From the NCBI GenBank assembly GCA_022376925.1, contig JAIOJX010000005.1, positions 14,040,501-14,104,500 on the forward strand: DNA of 64,000 nt. The letters are read 5' to 3'. Below, in pieces: positions 23,760 through 33,972 of the stretch; within the stretch, counting starts at the first letter, position 1; every line of letters begins with the position of its first letter. The notes under the pieces were generated by a model, which was not told where the DNA came from, searched no databases, and saw nothing but the letters and a program-made list of their open reading frames with translations. The position numbers were made by a program, and so were the translations under genes. Source of the stretch: Tragulus kanchil. Lineage: Eukaryota; Chordata; Mammalia; Artiodactyla; Tragulidae.

Positions 23760-23798
<39 letters not shown>
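23760..23798. repeat. (GT)n microsatellite, longer copy
   Basis: Counterpart of 22673-22707 within tandem pair 6, 39 bases long. Confidence 0.95.
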
Positions 23799-23799
<1 letters not shown>

Positions 23800-24636
23800 A
23801 CCCGCACGCATGCGTCCTAAGTCACTTCAGTCAGATCCAATTCTGTGCAACCCTGTGGACAGTAGCCAAGCTGCTCTGTCCACGGAGATTCTCTGGGCAA
23901 GAATCCTAGAGTGGATGGCCACGCCCTCCTCCAGGGGATCTTCCCAACCCAGGGACTGAACCCATCTCTCTCACTTCTGCATTGGCAGGCAGGTTCTTCA
24001 CCACTAGCACTGACTGGACGCGTGCTGGATTGACAACTGGGTTCCCAGGAGAGAGGGCTTTTGATGCACTGACTCTCGCAAGTGGATGAGGGTAGGACAG
24101 GCGAGGGAAGGGGTGAGGCCCATGTGGATGCTCATCAGGAAGTGGAGTAATGTCCACACCTGCAGAGGGTTGGGGACAGCTGCGGCTGAGCTCAGCCTCT
24201 GAACACTGGCACCAGCATGGGAGGCACGCCATCAGAAGCCCTGATTTACATGCATCAAGAGGATCTAATCCTTTGCATGCTCTTACTCAATTTCATAGAG
24301 CAGATAACCACTCCAAAATGCTTCAAGTTAATAAATACAGATTTGGGTTGAATTTGCACAGGATGAGCTTGTAGGTTCACTGCCCATGACCTTTGAGAGT
24401 CAGAATGGAACTTCCCCTTTCACTAAATGTCACTCTACATTCCAGGCAGCATTTGGAAGCAAGCGCTGCTCTGTGCCTGTTGCTAAGTATTTTCAGTATC
24501 ATAAATTTGGTTTCAATCAGGCGGAAGAAGCAAAGGATTCAGGGTTCTTGCAATGTACTCCCTCCCAAACTCTATTTGACCATGAAGAGCAAGTTCACTC
24601 TACATAACCACCCAACGCAGGGCACCAGGCTCTTAC

Positions 24637-25009
24637 ACAAGAGAGCGGCTCCAGGAAATGGGCACCTGCAAACAGTGCTATTTACATCAACTACAGCAAA
24701 GTAGATTAGGTCCTCGGAGGGCTTTAGTTTCTCTGGATGCCACAGAATGAGAGCCAAGTGTCCTTAAATCAGTGGAAGACAATGCTGGTGGAGACGGGAG
24801 GTCAGAGGTAGGGGGCGAGGGCCGGGTACAGGCAGGGGAATGGGGAGAGTCCAAGGTTTGAATGCAAGCCGAGTGACACCCTTCAGCACCAAGAACCTCA
24901 TCCTTTATAAGAACATAGGATTGGAATGGAAAAGTCACACCCATTGTCCTTCAGTTTTTGTGGGTGTGGATCAGATGAGCTGAAATAGGTGCAGACAAAA
25001 AGAAACTGT
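24637..25009. other. No gene or clear repeat seen
   Basis: Unique-looking DNA immediately beside the L1 insertion site. Repeated at 25758-26130. Confidence 0.5.
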
Positions 25010-25020
25010 GGTGTGAAGTA

Positions 25021-25084
25021 TTCTTTTTTTTTTTTTTTTTTGTACTTTTCATTCTTCCTTCCTTCCTTTTTTTTTTTTTTTTTT
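25021..25084 (-). repeat. L1 poly(A) tail (T-rich on this strand)
   Basis: Two T runs separated by a 'cttccttcctt' patch mark the 3' tail of the antisense L1. The counterpart at 26142-26205 differs by one T. Confidence 0.85.
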
Positions 25085-26509
25085 AAACCTTTATTTTACT
25101 TTTAACTTTTACAGAGTTTTGTTGTTCACAGACATGCATGTTCTCAGAGTAGTCACATGTATATCCCCCCCTTCCCTCCCCTCCCGACCATCACACAGCA
25201 CCCCTGAAGGATCCCCTTTTCTCACAGAGCAATGACTAGAGCTATTTTCTTCACTTATGATAGTACAGGCCTTCATGCTACTTCCCTTACGCCTCTCACC
25301 CACTGTTCCTTCCCCAAAATGTCCATATGTCCACTGTCCATGTCTGTCTTTCTGTCACTTCACTGCATGTGCCATCATCACCATCCTACTAGATTCCATA
25401 TATATGTGTTAATATACTGTACTTGTCCTTCTCTTTCTGACTGACTTCACTTTTTAGGATACATTATACCCCTGAGGGTATTCTTCTGCATTCCTTCAGC
25501 TGTGTCACAGGATGAGTTTAGTTACCCATGGAACTTCCTTTCACTAAATGTCACTCTACATTCCAGGCAGCATTTGGAAGCAAGCGCTGCTCTGTGCCTG
25601 TTGCTAAGTATTTTCAGTATCATAAATTTGGTTTCAATCAGGCGGAAGAAGCAAAGGATTCAGGGTTCTTGCAATGTACTCCCTCCCAAACTCTATTTGA
25701 CCATGAAGAGCAAGTTCACTCTACATAACCACCCAACGCAGGGCACCAGGCTCTTACACAAGAGAGCGGCTCCAGGAAATGGGCACCTGCAAACAGTGCT
25801 ATTTACATCAACTACAGCAAAGTAGATTAGGTCCTCGGAGGGCTTTAGTTTCTCTGGATGCCACAGAATGAGAGCCAAGTGTCCTTAAATCAGTGGAAGA
25901 CAATGCTGGTGGAGACGGGAGGTCAGAGGTAGGGGGCGAGGGCCGGGTACAGGCAGGGGAATGGGGAGAGTCCAAGGTTTGAATGCAAGCCGAGTGACAC
26001 CCTTCAGCACCAAGAACCTCATCCTTTATAAGAACATAGGATTGGAATGGAAAAGTCACACCCATTGTCCTTCAGTTTTTGTGGGTGTGGATCAGATGAG
26101 CTGAAATAGGTGCAGACAAAAAGAAACTGTGGTGTGAAGTATTCTTTTTTTTTTTTTTTTTGTACTTTTCATTCTTCCTTCCTTCCTTTTTTTTTTTTTT
26201 TTTTTAAACCTTTATTTTACTTTTAACTTTTACAGAGTTTTGTTGTTCACAGACATGCATGTTCTCAGAGTAGTCACATGTATATCCCCCCCTTCCCTCC
26301 CCTCCCGACCATCACACAGCACCCCTGAAGGATCCCCTTTTCTCACAGAGCAATGACTAGAGCTATTTTCTTCACTTATGATAGTACAGGCCTTCATGCT
26401 ACTTCCCTTACGCCTCTCACCCACTGTTCCTTCCCCAAAATGTCCATATGTCCACTGTCCATGTCTGTCTTTCTGTCACTTCACTGCATGTGCCATCATC
26501 ACCATCCTA

Positions 26510-27392
26510 CTAGATTCCATATATATGTGTTAATATACTGTACTTGTCCTTCTCTTTCTGACTGACTTCACTTTTTAGGATACATTCTAGATCCAGCCAC
26601 CTCATGAGGGCTGATTCTTCTGCATTTCTCTTTACAGCTGTGTAGTATTCCATTGTATATATGTACCAGAGCTTTTGGATCCATTCGTTCGTCGATGGGC
26701 ATCTAGGTTCCTTCCATGTTCTAGCTATTGTATAGAGAGCTGCAATGAACATTGGGGTACAGGTGCTTCTTTCAGTTTTGATTTCATCAGGGTATAAGCC
26801 TAAGAGTGGGATTGCTGGGTCATATGGTGCTTCTATTTTTAGTTTTTTAAGAAATCTCCAGACTGTCTTCCATAGAGGCTGTATCAAGTTACACTCCCAC
26901 CAGCAATGCAGGAGTGTTCCCTTTTCTCCGCAGCCTCTCCAGCATTTATTGTCTGTCGATTTGTGGATGATGGCCATTCTGACGGGTGTGAGGTGATATC
27001 TCATTGTAGTTTTGATTTGCATTTCTCTAATTATTAGTGAAGTTGAGCATCGTTTCATGTGTTTTTGGGCCATCTGTATGTCATCGTTGGAGAGGTGTCT
27101 GTTTAGGTCCTTTTCCCATTTTTTGATTGGGTTGTTCGTTTTTCCAGTGCTGAGTTGTCTGAGTTGCTTGTAGATTTTGGAGATTAATTCTTTGTCTGTT
27201 GTTTCATTTGCTATGATTTTCTCCCACTCTGTGGGCTGTCTGTTCAGCTTTTTGTAATTTCTTTAGCTGTACAAAAGCTTTTAAGTTTCATTAGGTCCCA
27301 CATGTTCATTTGTCTTTTTAGTTCCACTATTCTAGTAGGTGGGTCAGAGAAGATCTTGCTTTGATTGATGTCCTTGAGGGTTTTGAAAATCA
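26510..27392 (-). pseudogene. L1 ORF2 C-terminal fragment, frameshifted copy
   Basis: End of the L1 ORF2 protein, read leftwards on the minus strand. From 27073 to 26510 it holds the cysteine-rich segment ([18 protein letters not shown]) and the '[16 protein letters not shown]' block before the stop. Upstream the frame is lost near 27250 because one T is missing from a T run that is six long in the sister copy. The cysteine-rich end of ORF2 is needed for retrotransposition in known L1s, but this fragment lacks endonuclease and promoter and is dead. Confidence 0.9.
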
Positions 27393-27521
27393 CATGATCA
27401 TCTCAATAGATGCAGAAAAAGCCTTTGACAAAGTACAGCATCCATTTATGATAAAAACTCTTCAAAAAATGGGCATAGAAGGAACTTATCTTAACATAGT
27501 GAAAGCCATATATGAGAAGCC
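27362..27521 (+). pseudogene. L1 ORF2 RT fragment, truncated by tandem join
   Basis: First 160 bases of the inverted RT part ('[13 protein letters not shown]' codons) in copy A of tandem pair 8. They end at the join where copy B starts. The continuation is found only after copy B. Confidence 0.85.
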
Positions 27522-27687
27522 CACAGAGCAATGACTAGAGCTATTTTCTTCACTTATGATAGTACAGGCCTTCATGCTACTTCCTTTACGCCTCTCACCC
27601 ACTGTTCCTTCCCCAAAATGTCCATATGTCCACTGTCCATGTCTGTCTTTCTGTCACTTCACTGCATGTGCCATCATCACCATCCTA

Positions 27688-28572
27688 CTAGATTCCATAT
27701 ATATGTGTTAATATACTGTACTTGTCCTTCTCTTTCTGACTGACTTCACTTTTTAGGATACATTCTAGATCCAGCCACCTCATGAGGGCTGATTCTTCTG
27801 CATTTCTCTTTACAGCTGTGTAGTATTCCATTGTATATATGTACCAGAGCTTTTGGATCCATTCGTTCGTCGATGGGCATCTAGGTTCCTTCCATGTTCT
27901 AGCTATTGTATAGAGAGCTGCAATGAACATTGGGGTACAGGTGCTTCTTTCAGTTTTGATTTCATCAGGGTATAAGCCTAAGAGTGGGATTGCTGGGTCA
28001 TATGGTGCTTCTATTTTTAGTTTTTTAAGAAATCTCCAGACTGTCTTCCATAGAGGCTGTATCAAGTTACACTCCCACCAGCAATGCAGGAGTGTTCCCT
28101 TTTCTCCGCAGCCTCTCCAGCATTTATTGTCTGTCGATTTGTGGATGATGGCCATTCTGACGGGTGTGAGGTGATATCTCATTGTAGTTTTGATTTGCAT
28201 TTCTCTAATTATTAGTGAAGTTGAGCATCGTTTCATGTGTTTTTGGGCCATCTGTATGTCATCGTTGGAGAGGTGTCTGTTTAGGTCCTTTTCCCATTTT
28301 TTGATTGGGTTGTTCGTTTTTCCAGTGCTGAGTTGTCTGAGTTGCTTGTAGATTTTGGAGATTAATTCTTTGTCTGTTGTTTCATTTGCTATGATTTTCT
28401 CCCACTCTGTGGGCTGTCTGTTCAGCTTTTTTGTAATTTCTTTAGCTGTACAAAAGCTTTTAAGTTTCATTAGGTCCCACATGTTCATTTGTCTTTTTAG
28501 TTCCACTATTCTAGTAGGTGGGTCAGAGAAGATCTTGCTTTGATTGATGTCCTTGAGGGTTTTGAAAATCAC
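27688..28572 (-). pseudogene. L1 ORF2 C-terminal fragment, open copy
   Basis: An open frame of 294 codons on the minus strand. Its first three residues come from the inversion junction. Residues 4-294 are the C-terminal end of L1 ORF2, beginning '[10 protein letters not shown]'. Residues 32-50 hold '[14 protein letters not shown]', the cysteine-rich segment lies at about C151-C168, and '[14 protein letters not shown]' follows. The reverse transcriptase domain is not here but in the inverted piece on the other strand. An apparent start codon is an accident of the junction. It is a retroelement relic, not a host gene. Confidence 0.92.
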
Positions 28573-29733
28573 ATGATCATCTCAATAGATGCAGAAAAAG
28601 CCTTTGACAAAGTACAGCATCCATTTATGATAAAAACTCTTCAAAAAATGGGCATAGAAGGAACTTATCTTAACATAGTGAAAGCCATATATGAGAAGCC
28701 CACAGCGAACATTATCCTCAATGGTGAAAAACTCAAAGCATTCCCTCTAAGATCAGGAACAAGACAAGGGTGTCCACTTTCACCACTCTTATTCAACATA
28801 GTCCTGGAAGTTCTAGCAATAGCAATAAGAGAAGAGAAAGAAATCAAAGGAATCCAGATTGGAAAAGAAGAAGTCAAACTCTCTCTATTTGCAGATGACA
28901 TGATATTATACATAGAAAATCCCAAAGACACTATTACAAAACTACTAGAGTTAATCAGCGAATTCAGCAAAGTTGCAGGATACAAAATCAATATACAGAA
29001 ATCACTGGCATTCCTATACACAAACAATGAAAAATCAGAAAATGAAATCAAAGAGGCAATCCCCTTCACCATCGCAACCAAAAGAATCAAATATCTAGGA
29101 ATAAACCTACCCAAAGAAACAAAAGAACTGTACACAGAAAATTATAAGACACTCATGAGAGACATTAAAGAAGAGTTAAACAGATGGAGAAATATTCCGT
29201 GTTCCTGGGTCGGGAGAATCAATATTGTGAAAATGACCATACTACCAAATGTCATCTATAGATTCAATGCGATCCCTATCAAACTTCCAATAACATTCTT
29301 CACAGAACTAGACCAACGAATAACACAGTTCATATGGAAACACAAAAGACCTCGAATAGCCAAAGCAATCCTCAGGAAGAAGAATGGAGCTGGGGGGATC
29401 AGCCTCCCCAACTTCAGACTCTACTACAAAGCAACAGTCATCAAGACAGTATGGTACTGGCACAAAAACAGAAATATCGACCAATGGAACAAGATCGAGA
29501 ACCCAGAGATAAAGCCACGCACCTATGGGTACCTTATTTTTGACAAAGGAGGCGAACATATAAAATGGGACAAAGACAGCCTCTTCAACAAATGGTGCTG
29601 GGAAAATTGGACAGCTGCATGCAAGAAAATGAAGTTGGAGCATACCCTGACACCATATACAAAGATCAACTCAAAATGGATTAAAGACTTAAATGTAAGG
29701 CCAGAAACCATCAAACTCTTAGAAGAGAATATA
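28570..29733 (+). pseudogene. L1 ORF2 reverse transcriptase to mid-C-terminal fragment, inverted part
   Basis: An open frame (28540-29751, 403 codons) in which residues 11-399 are L1 ORF2. It starts inside the RT domain at the first catalytic motif ([13 protein letters not shown], Asp about residue 17). It continues through '[14 protein letters not shown]' (about 73-86) and the FADD motif (117-120), then the thumb and the '[10 protein letters not shown]' region, to 'LLEENIG'. Catalytic aspartates are intact, but the endonuclease and the front of RT are missing and the end runs into flanking DNA after the TSD. The first ten residues are antisense L1 from across the junction. The long frame reflects youth, not function. 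Confidence 0.93.
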
Positions 29734-29824
29734 GGTGTGAAGTATTCTTAAATGTGTTTTCTCTTTAAAGGGCAAAATGTGCAAAAAGTATCTCCTAAGT
29801 CTTGTTGAGGAAGCTTTTAAAAGA

Positions 29825-30160
29825 GACTCTACCAGTATTTATGGAATATTCACCATGGTGAAGCACTGGAGCTATCGCTCACAGGCAACACACGGGGGTG
29901 TAAGACACGTCTTTAATTTTGAGAAACTTCGAGTCTAACAGCAGATAAATAAATCAGTGCTAAGTCCGATCACGACCTTCTCCCATCTCCAAACCTCAGT
30001 GGCTCTCCAACACCTCAAAAATACAAACACCCTTAATACGAGATGAATTCAATTGGTCATCTGTAAAATGGGTATGCCTATGGTGCAGGAAATTAAGATC
30101 AGAGCTAATGTATATAAAGCACCAGTCACAGAAGCTGGTGTAAGACGGCTATTCAGTTAG
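29825..30160 (+). mobile_element. Old MIR/L2 relics
   Basis: 29825-29950 carries a decayed mammalian-wide repeat ('accagtatttatggaatatt', 'gagaaacttcgagtctaac'). 30050-30160 has the MIR 3' order 'catctgtaaaatggg' then 'taatgtatataaagcac'. Both are low-copy remnants without function that I can see. Confidence 0.5.
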
Positions 30161-30500
30161 TAATTCACACTAGTCATCATGATCATCATCATCATCAAAT
30201 CAACCTCTTTCCTCCCAAGCTCCCATTATTCCACTTCACACACCTCACCTTGGATCCAAACCAGTTTCCGAGGTTCTTGTGGCATGCACTGCCCCTCCCT
30301 TCTCACCTTGTCTCTCGCCATCCTCCTGTCCGGATCTCCCTGCTCCCACGTCTGCTACCTGGGATCCTAGCTCACTTCCACATCTAGCTCAGAACACTTC
30401 CTCTGAGTCCTCATCACCCGCAAGGAGACCGAGTCTCTCTCTGTCTTCCCACAGAATTTCCTCACCTTCCCTAACTGAACTCACTCAGTTTCCCTTTCTA
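29955..30500 (+). mobile_element. Possible L2 LINE relic, interrupted
   Basis: 'ctcagtggctctccaacacc' followed, after the MIR, by a C/T-rich stretch including 'ttcttgtggcatgcactgcccc' resembles the L2 3' region. There is an (atc)n patch at 30176-30198. Family call by general resemblance only. Confidence 0.35.
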
Positions 30501-30599
30501 CAATTGAGAGCAAATTCATAAACTCGGTTTGAAGGAAGGCAAAGGTTGGAAATGTTTGATTACAAACGGAGGACTGGTCAAACTGATTACCATGAAAAT

Positions 30600-30831
30600 A
30601 ACATGATAATGTTGTTGTTGAATGACTAAGCCGTCTCCAATTCTTTGCAACTCCGTGGACTGTAGCCCACCAGGCTCCTCTATCTACAGGATTCTCCAGG
30701 CAAGAATACTGGAGTGGGTTCGCATTTCCTTCTCCAGGAAATTTCCCTCACCCAGGAATCCAACCTGCATCTCCTGCATTTGTAGGCAGATTCTTGACCA
30801 CTGAGCGACTAGGAAAGCCCAACGTGATAAT
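30600..30831 (-). mobile_element. Bov-tA SINE with near-perfect target-site duplication
   Basis: Antisense Bov-tA at 30611-30820: 'gttgttgttgaatgacta' tail, 'ccaggctcctctatctac', head ending 'gactaggaaagccc'. Flanks 'aacatgataat' (30600-30610) and 'aacgtgataat' (30821-30831) match at 10 of 11 bases. Confidence 0.9.
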
Positions 30832-30869
30832 AACAGCTAACATTTTGTTACAGTTTCAACTTTTCATTT

Positions 30870-31030
30870 CATACTCACAACTAATAGATGCGGCTTTATT
30901 TCTCCTAGTCCATGGATAGATAAACCAAGACCAAAGGAGGTTAAGTAACTTGCTGAACGTGACCAGCTAGTTAGAGGCAGAGTGTATTCAAACTTGGGAA
31001 GTTAGCCTCAAGAATCTATGCTTTTACACT
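30870..31030 (+). mobile_element. MIR/L2-class relic
   Basis: 'accaaaggaggttaagtaac', 'ttgctgaacgtgaccagcta' and 'gttagaggcagag' are decayed forms of a familiar mammalian-wide repeat segment. No function evident. Confidence 0.45.
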
Positions 31031-31081
31031 TCGTGATATTGTTTCCCAACAGCATGATAGCAATGTATTATGTCTTATTTT

Positions 31082-31355
31082 AAAAAACCTATGAGGGGGC
31101 TTCCCTGGTGGTTCAGTGGGTAAAGTGTCCGCCTTGCAGTACAAGGAGCACCGGTTCACTCCCTGGCCTGGGAAGATCCCACATGCCACGGAGTGTGTGT
31201 CCAATTATGTGCCAGCGCTCTGAAGCGCGTGTGCCCAGAGCCGGTGCTCTGCAACGAGAGAGGCCCCTGCAATGGGAGGCCCACACAGGCTGAAGAATAA
31301 AGATCGATGAAAATAAATTTTAAAAAATTAGAAAAAAAAAAAAAAAAAACCTATG
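31082..31355 (+). mobile_element. CHR-type SINE with perfect target-site duplication
   Basis: Element at 31094-31343, 'tgtgtccaattatg' body type, with A tail. TSD 'aaaaaacctatg' at 31082-31093 and 31344-31355. About 10 bases ('gcggctggacc' block) are missing from the middle compared with the other copies of this body type. Confidence 0.9.
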
Positions 31356-31793
31356 GGGACCATAATCAGTTCTTTCGGGGTTAGGTTTTAAACCTTGAGA
31401 TCCATCAGTGTATCCTGTTCTGTCTTAAGATCCTTAACATCTCAGACAGACACTTCCTAATTGAGGTTCCTCTAGTCTGTAGATGTATAAACAACCTCTG
31501 GGAGCTACAACCAAACTACCGGCCCATGGATCCACCTACATGGTCTGCAGAGGGCAGTTCAACATGAGCACCTACTGCCCAGGTAGCATTGGAAGCTGTA
31601 ATGAAAATTACGGTCATCTATTGCCTGCTGCAGTTTTTGTCACTGGGTAGTTAGGAGGCTTTTGAGGACTGGCTGTCACAAAAGGGCAATTTGACAGTCT
31701 GTACTTCCCGGTAAATGAACTGGAACAGTCATGGGCAAGGCTGCAGGCTCATGGACAGAGCTCCAGAGAATAACTAACCATGAACAGGAAGTC
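31356..31793. other. No gene or clear repeat seen
   Basis: Unique-looking DNA between a CHR SINE and tandem pair 9. Confidence 0.5.
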
Positions 31794-33972
31794 TTCATTC
31801 ATTCACCTAAGCCCTGGTCTCTTGACATGGTTTCTAGACGGCCAAAGAGTCCTGGCTTTCACATGAATGCGACGCTCAGGACATGAAAAGGAGGAAATTC
31901 AGCAAACGTTCTTCACTGTGGCAAACAGACCAAGATCAACTCACAGGAAGACTGAGAAGTGATGTGGTATTTAAAGCATCTCGTCAGTAGTCAACATTTT
32001 TGACTGGCCAATTTCTTAAACCTGCTCATCGAATGATGGCTCAACTTTTGGCATAATTTTATAGGCAAGAAAACTGAAAGATGGGTAAGGACAGCATCCA
32101 AAAATAAACTGGCAAACCTCAATCTTGCTAAAGAACGTGTTAATTCTAATAGTTGGTCTATAGATCCTCTTTGATTTTTATGTAGACAATTACATCATGT
32201 ATTCAATATTAATAAAAATACCTTTGGTTCCTTATTGAAAAAAAACCCAGCAAATCTCAAACTGAAATTCTCTATTCCTAGCTTACTGACTCTAACTCAC
32301 CTCAAACATTAATAGGAAAAATTATACATAATATGTCCTAAAATAATATACAGCATTAAACATTCTTAGCCCGATGACAAAATGGTCTTTAAAGAGATGT
32401 GTAACATGCCTCGCACCTTCATCTCCAACAAACCCCACTCTGAATTCCTTCAAACAAGTGCCAACGATGGTGTTTTCAGTGGCATTTCTAACACGTGACA
32501 CTAAAACCATCCTCCTCCCCCATTTGAAAAGGAACTTCTGAGGATGACTTTTCATTCTATTTAAGCCAAGATATTTTCTCTTTTGATATTTTAACTAAAT
32601 AGAATTCTTACAAATGAAAAAATAGTAACAAGTACTTTTCCAGAGTAGAATAGCCTTTCGGAATTGAAAATGTTACATCAATCTTTTCCTGCTATCCACT
32701 CCTGGCTTTTTAAATTCCCTTGGGAAAAAAATACCACCTATTCATAGTAGGTTGCCAGCATTGGATGTGTTATGTCTTTGCATTTATGATTTGGCCGATT
32801 ATGATTTTTCATCACACAGCTTAAATAAAAAGCAATTTCTAGTAACTTCACAAATATGGCTCCTGAGAAATGACAGTTCTCACAAACCCTTCATTCATTC
32901 ACCTAAGCCCTGGTCTCTTGACATGGTTTCTAGACGGCCAAAGAGTCCTGGCTTTCACATGAATGCGACGCTCAGGACATGAAAAGGAGGAAATTCAGCA
33001 AACGTTCTTCACTGTGGCAAACAGACCAAGATCAACTCACAGGAAGACTGAGAAGTGATGTGGTATTTAAAGCATCTCGTCAGTAGTCAACATTTTTGAC
33101 TGGCCAATTTCTTAAACCTGCTCATCGAATGATGGCTCAACTTTTGGCATAATTTTATAGGCAAGAAAACTGAAAGATGGGTAAGGACAGCATCCAAAAA
33201 TAAACTGGCAAACCTCAATCTTGCTAAAGAACGTGTTAATTCTAATAGTTGGTCTATAGATCCTCTTTGATTTTTATGTAGACAATTACATCATGTATTC
33301 AATATTAATAAAAATACCTTTGGTTCCTTATTGAAAAAAACCCAGCAAATCTCAAACTGAAATTCTCTATTCCTAGCTTACTGACTCTAACTCACCTCAA
33401 ACATTAATAGGAAAAATTATACATAATATGTCCTAAAATAATATACAGCATTAAACATTCTTAGCCCGATGACAAAATGGTCTTTAAAGAGATGTGTAAC
33501 ATGCCTCGCACCTTCATCTCCAACAAACCCCACTCTGAATTCCTTCAAACAAGTGCCAACGATGGTGTTTTCAGTGGCATTTCTAACACGTGACACTAAA
33601 ACCATCCTCCTCCCCCATTTGAAAAGGAACTTCTGAGGATGACTTTTCATTCTATTTAAGCCAAGATATTTTTCTCTTTTGATATTTTAACTAAATAGAA
33701 TTCTTACAAATGAAAAAATAGTAACAAGTACTTTTCCAGAGTAGAATAGCCTTTCGGAATTGAAAATGTTACATCAATCTTTTCCTGCTATCCACTCCTG
33801 GCTTTTTAAATTCCCTTGGGAAAAAAATACCACCTATTCATAGTAGGTTGCCAGCATTGGATGTGTTATGTCTTTGCATTTATGATTTGGCCGATTATGA
33901 TTTTTCATCACACAGCTTAAAGAAAAAGCAATTTCTAGTAACTTCACAAATATGGCTCCTGAGAAAATGACA
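31794..33972. repeat. Tandem pair 9, about 1.1 kb
   Basis: Copy 1 is 31794-32875 and copy 2 is 32890-33972, offset 1096 drifting to about 1095 by homopolymer changes ('gaaaaaaaaccc' against 'gaaaaaaaccc'). The content is AT-rich unique DNA. A 77-codon antisense frame appears in both copies but has no recognisable feature. Confidence 0.97.

Larger units (their letters stand above)
22497..24636. repeat. Tandem pair 6, about 1.09 kb
   Basis: Copy 1 is 22497-23545 and copy 2 is 23584-24636. The offset is 1087 before and 1091 after the GT microsatellite, which is four bases longer in copy 2. After copy 1, bases 23546-23583 read like an error-rich version of 24637-24670 ('ggctcggaatga' against 'ggctccaggaaatg'). 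Confidence 0.97.
24357..26643. repeat. Tandem pair 7, about 1.12 kb
   Basis: Copy A is 24357-25465 with a garbled continuation to 25505. Copy B is 25506-26643. The start of copy B lacks about 28 bases ('ggatgagtttagttacccatgg' region against the longer 24361-24410). The offset is then 1121. Copy A overlaps copy 2 of pair 6, so part of this DNA appears three times in the window (near 23300, 24390 and 25510). Confidence 0.96.
26344..28705. repeat. Tandem pair 8, about 1.18 kb, wholly inside L1
   Basis: Copy A is 26344-27526 and copy B is 27522-28705, offset 1178 rising to 1179. The five bases 'cacag' are shared at the join. One T is missing from copy A near 27250 ('cagctttttg' against 'cagcttttttg'). 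Another difference is 'cttccctta' against 'cttccttta'. Both copies carry the L1 inversion junction. Confidence 0.97.
25010..29749 (-). mobile_element. 5'-inverted (twin-primed) L1 insertion with 16-base TSD
   Basis: The word 'ggtgtgaagtattctt' lies at 25010-25025 (again at 26131-26146 by duplication) and at 29734-29749. Between the copies is an L1 in two parts. On the minus strand, from about 28572 down, lie the end of ORF2, a 3' UTR and a poly(A) tail (T-rich at 25021-25084). On the plus strand, from about 28570 to 29733, lies the preceding RT part of ORF2, inverted. The two parts abut in L1 order: the plus part ends at the 'LLEENIG' codons and the minus part starts at 'KTLKD', the next codons. 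This is the twin-priming structure. The site 'ttctt/aaa' at 29745-29752 fits L1 endonuclease preference. Tandem pairs 7 and 8 inflate the element; collapsed it is about 2.4 kb. Confidence 0.93.

Noticed and set aside
25021..25084. T-runs as Pol III terminators of a small RNA gene
   Set aside because: They are the antisense poly(A) tail of the L1, directly next to its target-site duplication.
28540..29751. A 403-codon open frame with reverse transcriptase motifs as a host gene or retron-like system
   Set aside because: The motifs are those of L1 ORF2, the front of the protein is missing, the first ten residues are antisense L1, and the whole sits between L1 target-site duplications.
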